Positions 6,098 to 14,300 of a stretch of DNA of 18,423 nucleotides are shown here, one piece after another (the first letter of the stretch is position 1; the number at the start of each line of letters is the position of its first letter). Location of the stretch: assembly GCA_050485745.1 (NCBI GenBank), contig JBJHBY010000042.1, forward strand, positions 1-18,423, read 5' to 3'. A program made the position numbers and the translations under genes. The notes below the pieces were generated by a model. That model was not told the origin of the DNA. It saw only the letters and a list, made by a program, of their open reading frames with translations, and made no database searches. This DNA is from JBJHBY01 sp050485745. Its GTDB lineage: Bacteria > Pseudomonadota > Gammaproteobacteria > Pseudomonadales > CAMLJR01.

Positions 6098-6589
6098 GTG
6101 ATCAGGACTATTCAAATTGAAGACGACATCTACCAGCACCTGCTCAGCAAGGTTACGAGTTTCGGTGAGTCAGAGTCAGACGTACTCCGGCGAGAGTTGG
6201 GAATTCCGGCCAGTCGCACCGGGCAGCCATCTGAGCCTTCTTATCGCCACGAACTTGCGGATCTGTTGGAGAGCCCCGTGATACGCCGCGCGAGAGGTGT
6301 GGTTGGGAAATTCCTAGCTGTCTTGGGCGGTGTCTACTCCCAGAAGAAGCACGATTTCGAGTTGGTCCTTGCGTTCCAAGGCAGGGGGAGAACCTACTTC
6401 GCCAAGTCGAAGGAAGAGATCATCAAATCCGGAAAGAGCACGCAACCACGGCAGATTCCTGGGTCTCCGTACTGGGTAATGACTAACTCCCCAACGTCTC
6501 AGAAGAAGAGCATGCTTCGCGAGGTGCTTGAAGCGTTGGGCTATTCCCAGGAAGCAGTCAAAGCAGCAGTAAACGCAATTGCCGCATAA
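6098..6589 (+). CDS. seqA: SeqA-like hemimethylated-GATC-binding protein
   Basis: SeqA sequesters newly replicated, hemimethylated GATC sites, delaying re-initiation at oriC. The 163-aa product starts at GTG 6098, chosen over GTG 6074 because GGAGA lies 7 bp upstream and MIRTIQIEDDIYQHL aligns directly with the E. coli N-terminus. Residues 1-35 form the oligomerisation domain (GESESDVLRREL) and about 65-163 the DNA-binding domain, with GRGRTYFA at 95-102, PGSPYWVMTN at 121-130 and KKSML. Against E. coli from memory, the GRTR loop reads GRGR and the NTN loop that contacts GATC reads NSP (130-132), so the first Asn is kept and the second is Pro. The linker is short. No dam gene is in the window. 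Gene GC is lower than its surroundings. Confidence 0.88.
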   Translation: MIRTIQIEDDIYQHLLSKVTSFGESESDVLRRELGIPASRTGQPSEPSYRHELADLLESPVIRRARGVVGKFLAVLGGVYSQKKHDFELVLAFQGRGRTYFAKSKEEIIKSGKSTQPRQIPGSPYWVMTNSPTSQKKSMLREVLEALGYSQEAVKAAVNAIAA

Positions 6590-6690
6590 AAGATCGCTGT
6601 AGGGCACTTTTAGTTTCTTTAGTTCTATTGAAGCCCCGGCCTGACTGTCAAGTGCGAGCATGCCGCTATGCAGAGAAGGGAGTCGAACCG

Positions 6691-7113
6691 GTGAGCCTGC
6701 TATTGATCACCCACCTCATCGCGCTGGGCATCTGGATCGGCGTGGTCGGGGCTGAGTTCGCGATCGAATTCGACGGAATGAAGGATGACGAGTCGTATAT
6801 CCGGGCGTCCCGGCTGCACTACATCACGGATCTATGGGTGGAGATTCCGGCCTTTACCACGGTCCTCGTCACCGGGCTGTTGATGTTGAATGAAAGTCAT
6901 CTCTCAGGTGTTTTCGCGTATAAACTGGCTTTTGCCCTGCTGGCGATCTTTTTCAATATTGTCTGCGTCTATGCCGTATTCAAGCGCCGCAAGTTCGCGT
7001 TGTCCTCCGATTTGGAGGGAATGAGGTCTGCCGAAAAAATCATGAAGGTGGGTGGGCTGATTATTCCGACATTCCTGGTGGCCTTTGTGTTGGCGATCTA
7101 CATGGCCTGGTAG
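6691..7113 (+). CDS. Four-helix integral membrane protein of unknown function
   Basis: I do not recognise the family with confidence. From GTG 6691 (GAAGGGAG upstream) the 140-aa protein has four predicted membrane helices at about 3-25, 45-66, 74-97 and 118-138. It has an acidic loop DGMKDDES after the first helix and a basic KRRKF stretch after the third. Two His (8 and 43) lie at helix ends, and the layout recalls small CopD/DUF2269-like membrane proteins, but the usual signatures are not decisive. An upstream in-frame ATG at 6628 would add a non-hydrophobic tail without a good ribosome site. It follows the SeqA-like gene by 101 bp and shares its moderate GC. Confidence 0.7.
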   Translation: MSLLLITHLIALGIWIGVVGAEFAIEFDGMKDDESYIRASRLHYITDLWVEIPAFTTVLVTGLLMLNESHLSGVFAYKLAFALLAIFFNIVCVYAVFKRRKFALSSDLEGMRSAEKIMKVGGLIIPTFLVAFVLAIYMAW

Positions 7114-7191
7114 ATGCGGCGCATAGCAATTTTCAGTTGTCTCGGCACGAACGGTGCGTCAGTGGATCACTTCCGCCGTTTCGGGCCACAG

Positions 7192-7227
7192 GCGGTAGTC
7201 ACTGGGTCGCCAGAGAAGTGACTCCGC
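7192..7227 (+). other. Bulged 11-bp hairpin upstream of the hydrolase
   Basis: GCGG-T-AGTCACT pairs with AGTGACT-CCGC around a 13-nt loop, leaving one bulged T. It lies in the 207-bp gap (7114-7320) between the membrane-protein gene and the isochorismatase-fold gene. No T run follows. It may be a leader structure or an operator dyad; nothing else is obvious in the gap. Confidence 0.45.
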
Positions 7228-7320
7228 GGCAAATCCCGCTTGTGTCCATCATCGCATTGCCGCCAGAATCTGCTGGCAGCTGTTTGCACCTGTTCCCACC
7301 TGTTGGTCCGGGGGTTTTCA

Positions 7321-8010
7321 ATGAGCGATCCTGTCGATCTTATGCGCCAGGCCGTGCGCGCCGGTGGTCGCCCCGCGCTGGACTTCGAGCATGCCGCGTT
7401 GATCGTTGTCGACATGCAGCATTATCAGGCCCGCGAAGGCTCGATCGTGAAGCTCTACGGGGCGATCTCGCCGGCCATCGGTGAATATTATCTGCATCGT
7501 GTGCGCACGCTGGCCGAGCCCAATACGGTGCGGCTGTTGCAGCGGTTTCGGGCCGGCGGGGGCGGGGTGATCTTCACTTGCTTTGCCTCTGCTTGCGAGG
7601 ACGAGTCCGATTTGCCCGGGTATATCCGCGAGGGCAATCGTGCTTCCCTGGCGCTGTCCGGCGAGGCGTTGATCCCGCAGGTGGATGATCCGGCGGCTGG
7701 CTTGCTGGAGACGATGCAGCCGGGGGATGGTGAGGTCGTGCTGCAGAAGTCGCGCAGCGGTGCCTTCGTCAATACACGGCTGGATGCGCTGCTGCGCGAG
7801 CGCGGCGTGGAGCAGGTGGTGGTTTGCGGGGTGCTGACCCACGCCTGTGTCGAGAACACGGTGCGCGTGGCCATCGACCTGGGGTACACCGTATTCGTGG
7901 TCGATGATGCCTGCGCCACGCTGGATCCGGCCCTGCACGAGCATGCCCTGGCCGCGATGGAATTGCTCTCGGCGCATGTGGTCGACACCGTCGACCTCTG
8001 CCCGGGCTGA
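7321..8010 (+). CDS. Isochorismatase-fold cysteine hydrolase
   Basis: Member of the cysteine hydrolase family that includes isochorismatases, nicotinamidases, N-carbamoyl amidases and ureidoacrylate hydrolases. The 229-aa product (ATG 7321, GGGGG upstream) carries the catalytic triad in the expected places: D31 in LIVVDMQ, K143 in LQKSRSGAF, and C176 in VCGVLTHACVENT. A cis-peptide-type VCGV precedes the Cys. The middle region has EDESDLPGYIREGN, which differs from plain nicotinamidases. Substrate cannot be read from sequence. It appears monocistronic, ending before a REP-like palindrome that separates it from the convergent TauD-type gene. Confidence 0.9.
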   Translation: MSDPVDLMRQAVRAGGRPALDFEHAALIVVDMQHYQAREGSIVKLYGAISPAIGEYYLHRVRTLAEPNTVRLLQRFRAGGGGVIFTCFASACEDESDLPGYIREGNRASLALSGEALIPQVDDPAAGLLETMQPGDGEVVLQKSRSGAFVNTRLDALLRERGVEQVVVCGVLTHACVENTVRVAIDLGYTVFVVDDACATLDPALHEHALAAMELLSAHVVDTVDLCPG

Positions 8011-8111
8011 AGCACCAACGAACCCCGGTACGGAAAAAGTAATGCGGGCAGTTCTTGAGGGAAAAACCACCTCCCATGAGCAGGCCAGGCAGCGGATGCA
8101 GAAGTGGAGAC

Positions 8112-8142
8112 GCTGGGTTACGCGCTCTCGCGCTAACCCAGC
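8112..8142 (+). repeat. REP-like palindrome GCTGGGTTA...TAACCCAGC (copy 2)
   Basis: The same 9-bp arms as at 5415-5446 enclose an inner GCGC/GCGC stem and a TCTC loop, with one bulged C. The flanking AGCCTACGCC is the reverse complement of the GGCGTAGGCT-type flank, so this copy is in opposite orientation. It lies between convergent genes and could act as a bidirectional transcription barrier, though no T run is present. The rest of 8011-8173 shows nothing assignable. Confidence 0.8.
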
Positions 8143-8173
8143 CTACGCCGTTTGCCCGGCCCCGGGGAGGCGG

Positions 8174-9067
8174 CTACAGCGCAGCTGCAGGCTCGTCACC
8201 GATCACCGTCACCCGCTCCATCACCCGCCGCTGGGGGTCGTAGTCCGAGGCTGCGTAGTGCTGAACCGATCGGTTGTCCCAGAAGGCGATGCTGTTCTTT
8301 TGCCAGCGGAAGCGGCACTGGTATTCGGGCACGTCGGCCTGGTGGTAGAGCAGGTCGAGCAGCGCGTCGCTCTCGGCCCGGGGCATGCCCTCGATATGGC
8401 TGGTGAAAATCGCGTTGACGTACAGGCAGCGGCGCCCCGTGACCGGATGGGTGCGCACCACCGGGTGCCGCGCGGGCGGGAACTTCGCCTGATACTCGGC
8501 GAGCTGCTCCTCGCTCATGGCGAGGCCAAAGCTGAAGCTGAAATCGTGGATGGCGAAGGCGTTGTCGATGCGCTCCCTGACACCCTCGTCCAGGCCTTCG
8601 TAGGCCGCGCACATGTCTGCAAACAGGGTGTCGCCGCCGACTGCGGGGACGTCCACGGCGCGCAGCACGGATCCCAATGACGGTTGCTTGCGCCAGGTGA
8701 CATCCTGGTGCCAGGCGTTCTCGACGCCGATCACCTTCTCGTCCTTGGCGAACTCGACGATCTTTTCGTAGCCCTGCTTGGATTTCAGGAAGGGATGTTC
8801 CTCCAGTTCGCCGAAGCGCCTGGCAAAGGCCAGGTGATCCTCGGTGCTGAGGTCCTGATCCCGGAAGAAGATCACCTTGTATTCGAGGAAGGCGCGCTCG
8901 ATCTCGGCAAAGGTGGCATCGTCCAGGTTGCCAAGGTCGACGCCGCTGATCTCAGCCCCGATCGTCGCGCCCAGGGGCTGCAGCTCAATGTGGTCGAAGC
9001 GCAGTGCGGCCAGGCGCTCGCGTTCGGAGCGAACCCAGGGGCGGGGGCCGTGGTATCGGATCGGCAT
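8174..9067 (-). CDS. TauD/TfdA-family 2-oxoglutarate/Fe(II) dioxygenase
   Basis: A non-haem iron oxygenase that couples 2-oxoglutarate decarboxylation to hydroxylation, classically of sulfonates or aryloxyalkanoates. The 297-aa protein begins with GAEISGVDL (37-45), as in TauD. It has the iron ligands H120 and D122 (WHQDVTW) and H270 (VQHYA), T147 in GGDTLFAD, and the 2-oxoglutarate-binding arginines R281 and R285. The 11- and 15-residue spacing from the distal His matches TauD. HPVTGRRCLYVN sits at 207-218. Iron-site residues are complete, so it should be active. AGGA lies 7 bp before the ATG. No sulfonate transporter is adjacent, so taurine is not supported as substrate. It lies 101 bp downstream of a second, unrelated-type 2OG oxygenase on the same strand. 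Confidence 0.92.
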   Translation of the reverse strand: MPIRYHGPRPWVRSERERLAALRFDHIELQPLGATIGAEISGVDLGNLDDATFAEIERAFLEYKVIFFRDQDLSTEDHLAFARRFGELEEHPFLKSKQGYEKIVEFAKDEKVIGVENAWHQDVTWRKQPSLGSVLRAVDVPAVGGDTLFADMCAAYEGLDEGVRERIDNAFAIHDFSFSFGLAMSEEQLAEYQAKFPPARHPVVRTHPVTGRRCLYVNAIFTSHIEGMPRAESDALLDLLYHQADVPEYQCRFRWQKNSIAFWDNRSVQHYAASDYDPQRRVMERVTVIGDEPAAAL

Positions 9068-9168
9068 CGTCAGGTCCTGCTGCGGGATGTACGGGAAGCA
9101 TAAACACCCTTTCCACCCGGATCCAGCGATGCTGTGCCTTACCGCTGCTGCCGCTGCTGTCGCCCGGC

Positions 9169-9828
9169 TTACGGGCGTTTAGCGTCCCGGGCCTTGAAGG
9201 GCTGGGCCAGGCGCAGCAGGCGCTTGCCGGCGTGGGTGCCGAAGCGGGCCAGTTTCTGTGCGCTGCGGGCGACCGGGCCGGAGCGGATCCAGTTGACCTG
9301 CACCATGCGTCGCTCGCCCTCGAAGCGCTTGTAGCCGTGAAAGCTGTTGTCGCTGCGGCGAAAGGCCAGCAGGTTGCCACCCACCGGCGTGACCTCGACC
9401 AGGTAGTCGTCGATGTCGTCCAGGTTGCGCAGCAGGCGCAGTTTGCCGCCTTCCTGGGTCCACTCCTCGTTGAAGTAGATCAGCACCGTCATCACCTTGG
9501 TCCAGTGGTCGGTGTGGATATTGCCGTCGCTCATCTCCGAATACTTGCGCACGGTGATGCTCTTTTCCGCGTCGCTCAGGTCGATGTCGAACTTGCGCTC
9601 GATCAGCGCCTCGAACTCGGGGCTGTCGACCTCTTCCAGCAGCTTGGCGAAGGCGGGGCCGTAGCTCAGGTCTTCCGGGTTGAAGTTGGCGGGGATGTCG
9701 ATGGCCGGGTAGTCGCGGTTGACCGTTTGCAGCACCTCTGGCGACATGATGCCCTCGCTCACCATGTAGTAGAACGGTTCGGTCTCCACGTGGGTGCGCT
9801 CAATGGCGGAGAAGTCGAGGATGCTCAT
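9169..9828 (-). CDS. Small 2OG-Fe(II) oxygenase, prolyl-4-hydroxylase-like
   Basis: A 219-aa double-stranded beta-helix oxygenase. The metal triad is HTD at 105-107 and H164 in SFHGYKRF. R173 or R174 would bind the 2-oxoglutarate carboxylate, in the HxD...H...R order of the 2OG-FeII_Oxy_3 family. GGKLRLL (127-133) and VGGNLLAF (149-156) are typical strands. The C-terminal 40 residues are basic and look disordered. No clean ribosome site is seen before ATG 9828. The substrate is unknown: protein, peptide or small molecule are all possible. Divergent from the SbcD-like gene across an intergenic region with an FNR-type box, which would make sense for an oxygen-dependent enzyme. Confidence 0.85.
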   Translation of the reverse strand: MSILDFSAIERTHVETEPFYYMVSEGIMSPEVLQTVNRDYPAIDIPANFNPEDLSYGPAFAKLLEEVDSPEFEALIERKFDIDLSDAEKSITVRKYSEMSDGNIHTDHWTKVMTVLIYFNEEWTQEGGKLRLLRNLDDIDDYLVEVTPVGGNLLAFRRSDNSFHGYKRFEGERRMVQVNWIRSGPVARSAQKLARFGTHAGKRLLRLAQPFKARDAKRP

Positions 9829-9974
9829 GGCGTTGCGGTCTCGTTTCTGCAGGGGCTTGAGAGTCAGGGTGCTAAAGGTCAGTGCGCCAACAGTAAGGGG
9901 TAATGTTGCTCAGCGCATAAATTACCACAAACCCGGCCCCGGGTTCGGCCCGGCGGCGCGTTTGCGGGCCGGGC

Positions 9975-9988
9975 TTGATCGACATCAA
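9975..9988 (+). promoter_or_regulatory. Perfect FNR/ANR/CRP-family box within an inverted repeat
   Basis: TTGAT-CGAC-ATCAA matches the FNR/ANR consensus TTGATNNNNATCAA exactly. It is enclosed by the 9-bp inverted repeat TTGCGGGCC (9962-9970) and GGCCCGCAA (9991-9999). The region 9829-10083 separates divergent genes. The only AT-rich -10-like stretch I see is on the minus strand near 9912-9930 (TAATTT/TTTATG), placing the box at roughly -60 to -70 relative to a minus-strand start, a class I activator distance. That favours control of the 2OG oxygenase; control of the SbcD-like gene is also possible. Confidence 0.6.
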
Positions 9989-10083
9989 TGGGCCCGCAAG
10001 CCGGCGCGGCGGTCGCCAGCGCCGCGTGCCCCGGGTACCATCGGCACTCGTTGTCGCAACCACACAGAGAGCCAGATACCGGT

Positions 10084-11376
10084 ATGACCTTCAAGTTGCT
10101 CGCCGTCGGTGACCTGCACCTGGGGCGCAGGTCTTCGCGCCTGCCGGACGGGCTGGCCGCGAACGCCGCCGGGCTGGGCCCCGCCGGGGCCTGGCGCCGG
10201 GTGGTGGATTACGCCCTGGAGGCACCCGTGCATGCGCTGCTGATGGCGGGTGACGTGGTCGAGCACGAGGATGATTTCTTCGAGGGCTACCGGGAGCTCG
10301 AGGCCGGCGTGCGCCGCCTGGTCGAGGCCGGCATCCGGGTGCTCGGTGTCGCCGGCAACCACGACGTGCAGGTGCTGCCCCGGCTCGCCGACCAGCTGCC
10401 GGGCTTTGAGCTGCTGGGCCGCGGCGGCCAGTGGCAGGTGGCGACGCTGGAGGCGGCGGGGGAACGCCTGCGGGTCTGGGGCTGGTCTTTCCCCGAGCGC
10501 CAGGTGCGCTACAGCCCCCTGGCGGGCCAGCGCTTCGAGCGCGGAGAGGGGGTCAACCTCGGGTTGCTGCACGGCGATCGCGATCAGGCGGGCAGCCCCT
10601 ACGCGCCGTTCAGCAGTCGCGAACTGGCGGCCACCGGCCTCGACGGCTGGCTGCTGGGGCACATCCATGCCCCCGATGCGCTGCAGTTGCCCGGCCCGCA
10701 AGGCTACCTCGGCTCGGTCACGGGCATGGACCCGGGGGAGCCGGGGGATCACGGCCCCTGGTTGCTGAGCCTGCAGCATGGCCGTATCGCCGCGATCGAA
10801 CAGCAGGTGCTGGCGCCCCTGCGCTGGCAGCCCCTGACGCTGGAACTCGACGGCCTGGACGCACCGCAACAGGCCCGGGAACGCCTGCTCGCGCTGTTGC
10901 GCGACCTCGACACCCGGCTGGTGCAGTGCGCGAGGCCACCGCTGGCGGCGGGGCTGCGGCTCACCCTGACCGGCCGCAGCCGCCTGGCCGGCGCGGTGGC
11001 GGATCTGCTCGAGGGCAGCCGTGGCGAGGCGCTCTGGCAAGGCCGCGGCGGCACGGAGTATTTCATCGAGGGCCTGCGTCTCGAGGCCCTGCCCGAGATC
11101 GACCTGGCGACCCTCGCCGGGCGCAGCGACCCGCCGGGCCTGCTGGCGCGGCGCCTGTTGCTGCTGCAGCGCCCCCGGGACGACGCGGAGCGCCGCGCGC
11201 TGATCGAGTCCGCCAGGGAGCGCTTCCGGCACAGCCTGCGGGATTCGCGCTGGCAGTTGCTGGCGGAGGACGACCCCCTGGATGACGAGGCAGTCGCGCA
11301 GCGCTTGCGCGAGGCCGGCCTGCGCTTGCTGGAGCAGCTGCAGGCCCAGATCGACGGTGGCGAGGTCCACGCATGA
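10084..11376 (+). CDS. SbcD/YhaO-like metallophosphoesterase DNA exonuclease
   Basis: Predicted Mn-dependent nuclease subunit of an SbcCD/Mre11-Rad50-type complex. The 430-aa product shows all calcineurin-like phosphoesterase motifs: GDLHLG with D10 and H12, GDVVE with D57, GNHD with N92, H93 and D94, LLHGD, and GHIHAP. After about residue 240 comes a capping and ATPase-contact region ending in a predicted helix. Length and the long C-terminal part fit the YhaO type better than short phosphatases. Its TGA overlaps the next gene's start (ATGA at 11373), so the two proteins are translationally coupled and almost certainly form a complex. Confidence 0.88.
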   Translation: MTFKLLAVGDLHLGRRSSRLPDGLAANAAGLGPAGAWRRVVDYALEAPVHALLMAGDVVEHEDDFFEGYRELEAGVRRLVEAGIRVLGVAGNHDVQVLPRLADQLPGFELLGRGGQWQVATLEAAGERLRVWGWSFPERQVRYSPLAGQRFERGEGVNLGLLHGDRDQAGSPYAPFSSRELAATGLDGWLLGHIHAPDALQLPGPQGYLGSVTGMDPGEPGDHGPWLLSLQHGRIAAIEQQVLAPLRWQPLTLELDGLDAPQQARERLLALLRDLDTRLVQCARPPLAAGLRLTLTGRSRLAGAVADLLEGSRGEALWQGRGGTEYFIEGLRLEALPEIDLATLAGRSDPPGLLARRLLLLQRPRDDAERRALIESARERFRHSLRDSRWQLLAEDDPLDDEAVAQRLREAGLRLLEQLQAQIDGGEVHA

Positions 11377-14300
11377 AGCTGACGCGACTGGAGATTCAGG
11401 CCCTGCCCGGGATCGAGCCCGGCTTCGTGCTGGATGACCTTGCCCCGGGGGTCAATATGGTCACCGGGCCCAACGGGGTGGGCAAGAGCAGCCTGCTGCG
11501 CGCGCTGGGCTATCTGCTGGCCGAGCCCAACCGGGAGGATCCGCTGGCCCTGGCGCTGCATGCCCGCTTCGAAAACGGTGCCGGCTGGACGGTGCGGCGC
11601 AGCGGCAGCCAGGTGCAATGGGAGCGCGACGGGCGCCGGGCGGAGCCGCCACCGCTGCCACAGCGGGATCAACTGCACTGCTACTGGCTGTCGATGGAGG
11701 AGCTGCTGCGCGCGGATGACCGCGACGCCTCGCTGGTTACCGAGCTGCGTCGCGCCCTGGCCGGGGGGTATGACCTGCAGGGGCTGCGCGCGCTGTCGTT
11801 CCAGGCCGGCCCGCGCATCGGTCAAAACGAGGCCAGGGACTTGCAGGATGCGCAGACGGCGCTGCGCCAGGTGCAGTCCGACTACGAGGCCCTGCGCCGC
11901 CAGGAGTCGGAGCTGCCGCAGCTGCAACGGCGTATCGATGCCGCGCGTGAAGCCGGGCGGCGCATGCAGCAGCTGCGTCAGGCGCTGGACCTGCTCGGGG
12001 TCGTCCGCCAGCGCCGCGAGCTCGAGGCGGGCCTGGCTACGTTCCCGGCCTGCATGCCCCTGCTGCGGGGGGATGAACCGGAGCGTCTGCGCAGGGCCGG
12101 GCAGGGCGTGGAGGCCTGCCGGGCCGGCCTCGATCGCCTGGCGCAGCAGCGTGAGGACTTGCAGGCGAGCCTCGCCGCCACCGGGCTTGGGGATGAGCGC
12201 CCGGACGAGGCCACGCTGAGCGCGCGCCGCGCTGCACTGGAGGCGATCCGTCGCCAGTGCGATCAGCTCGAACAGCAGCGCGGCCAACTGGAGGCGGCGC
12301 GGGGCGAGGTGATCACCGCGCAACGCGCCCTGGGGGGCGGGGAGCAGCCGGCCAGGCTCAGGCCCGCGGATGTCGACGCGGCACAGCAGCTGGCGCGCCG
12401 CATCGCGCAGTTGCAGGCACAGCGCGTCGAGCTGAGCGCGCGCATCGATGCGGTGGAAGCCGTGGATGCCGCGGATCTGCTGCGCCACCAGCAGGCGGTG
12501 GCGGCACTGCGCGAGTGGTTGTCCGGCGCGGCCCCGGCACCCCGCCTGCAGCGGCTCGCCATGGGGCTTGCGGCCGGGGGTGGCCTCGGCGCCGCGGTAG
12601 CGGGCGCTGTGAGCGGCGCCTGGTGGGTGCTGCCCGGTGCGGGGCTGGCACTGTTCGCCGCCGTCTGGGCGCTGTTGGGCACGGGCGATGCCGGGCGCGG
12701 GGCCGCCCAGCGCCGCTTCGGGCAGGCTGGTTTGCCGCCGCCCGAAGCCTGGGCGCGCGAGGCGGTGGCGGCGCGCCTGGCCGAACTGGAACAGGCCCTG
12801 GTGGAGCTGCAACGGCTGCAGGTGCGTGCCGGCGAGGCCCGCGAGCTCGGGCAACGGCGGCAGCGCATCGATGCCGAGCTGGCGCAGTGTGAGCAGGAGA
12901 AAACCGCACTGGCCGCGGAGTTGGGGTTTGATCCGGCGTTTTCCGCCGCCGCCCTGGATACCTTCGCCCACCGCGTCAACGACCTGCAGCGCGCCCTTGA
13001 GCGCGAGGCCGGCCTGGGCCTCGGTGTGGAGCGCCTGCAGGCGGATATCACTGCGGGGCTGGAGCGTCTCAGCGGCTTCCTGCGTGGCTGGGGGGTGTCG
13101 GTGGCGCCGCGGGTCGAGGATCTCGGCGCCGCGCTGGAATCCCTGGCCGTCGCCGTGCGCCAGGCCGATGCCGCGCAGCGCGACCTCGCCGTGGTCGAGC
13201 GCGATGCGGAACGCCTGCGGCAGGATCTTAGCGGCCACGAGTCCGACATTCAGCGCCTGTACCAGGCGCTCGGCATGCAGCCGCAGCAGCGCGCGGAGCT
13301 GGAGGGCCACTGCCAGCGCCTGGACGACTGGCGGCAGCGCCAGGAGCAGCACCGGGATGCGCAGCGTCGCGAGGCCGAACGGCGCGAGACACTGGCGCCG
13401 GAGCTGCTGGCGCGGATCGACAACAGCCATCAGACGCAGCCCGTGCAGGCACCGGACGGCGTGCTGGCGCTTGAATTGGCGCTGGAGGGCACGGGCGACG
13501 TACAGCTGGAGAGCGAGCTGGCGAGCGAACGGGAAAGCGGCCTGGAGCGTGAACTGGAACGCGACCTGGAAAAAGAACTGCGGGATTGCGAACACCAGGC
13601 CGAGGGCCTCGATGCCCTGCTCGAGGCACACACCGCCATTCGCACACGGTTGGCTGTCGCCGGTGGCGATCAGCGCCTGGAACAGGCCTGGGCCCGGCAG
13701 GACGGCGCGCAGGCCGCGCTGCGGGATCGCCGCGAGGAATTGCTGCTGGCGGAGGCCGGGGGCTATCTGCTCGATGGCGTGGAACAGGAATACCGCAGCG
13801 AGCAGGAGCCGGCGGTGCTGCACGATGCCCGTGCGCGTTTCGAGCGCTTCACCCATCACGCCTGGCAACTGCTGCTGGACGACGCCGCCGGCTTCATGGC
13901 CCGGGAGGCGGCCAGCGGCGCCGTGCTGGCCCTGGACCAGCTGTCTTCGGGCACGCGCATGCAACTGCTGCTGGCGGTGCGCCTGGCCTGGGCCCGGCGC
14001 CTGGAGCAGGGCGGGGTGAGCCTGCCGCTGTTTCTCGACGAGGCGCTGACCAGCAGTGACGAAACCCGCTTCGGCGCGGTGGCGCAAAGCCTGGAGCAGC
14101 TGGCGCGCGAGGAAGGCCGGCAGGTGTTCTATCTCAGCGCCCGCCAGCATGAGCACGAACTCTGGCAACGCCTCACCGGGCAGGCGCCGCACCGCATCGA
14201 TCTGGCCCGGGTGCGCTTCGGGCGCGCCTCAACCGCCGCGGACTACACATTGCCGGAGGCGCCGCAGCTGCCCGCGCCGGGGACGCAGTCCGCGGCGGCG

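Noticed and set aside
8011..8173. Intrinsic terminator between the convergent hydrolase and TauD-type genes
   Set aside because: The palindrome can form a strong stem, but no T run follows on either strand, so it is listed as a repeat only.
10749..14192. Long minus-strand open frame of over 1100 codons opposite the SbcD/SbcC-like genes
   Set aside because: It is antisense to an ATPase with intact Walker and signature motifs, and is Gln/Arg/Ala-rich with no recognisable domain. High-GC coding DNA commonly leaves such open shadow frames.
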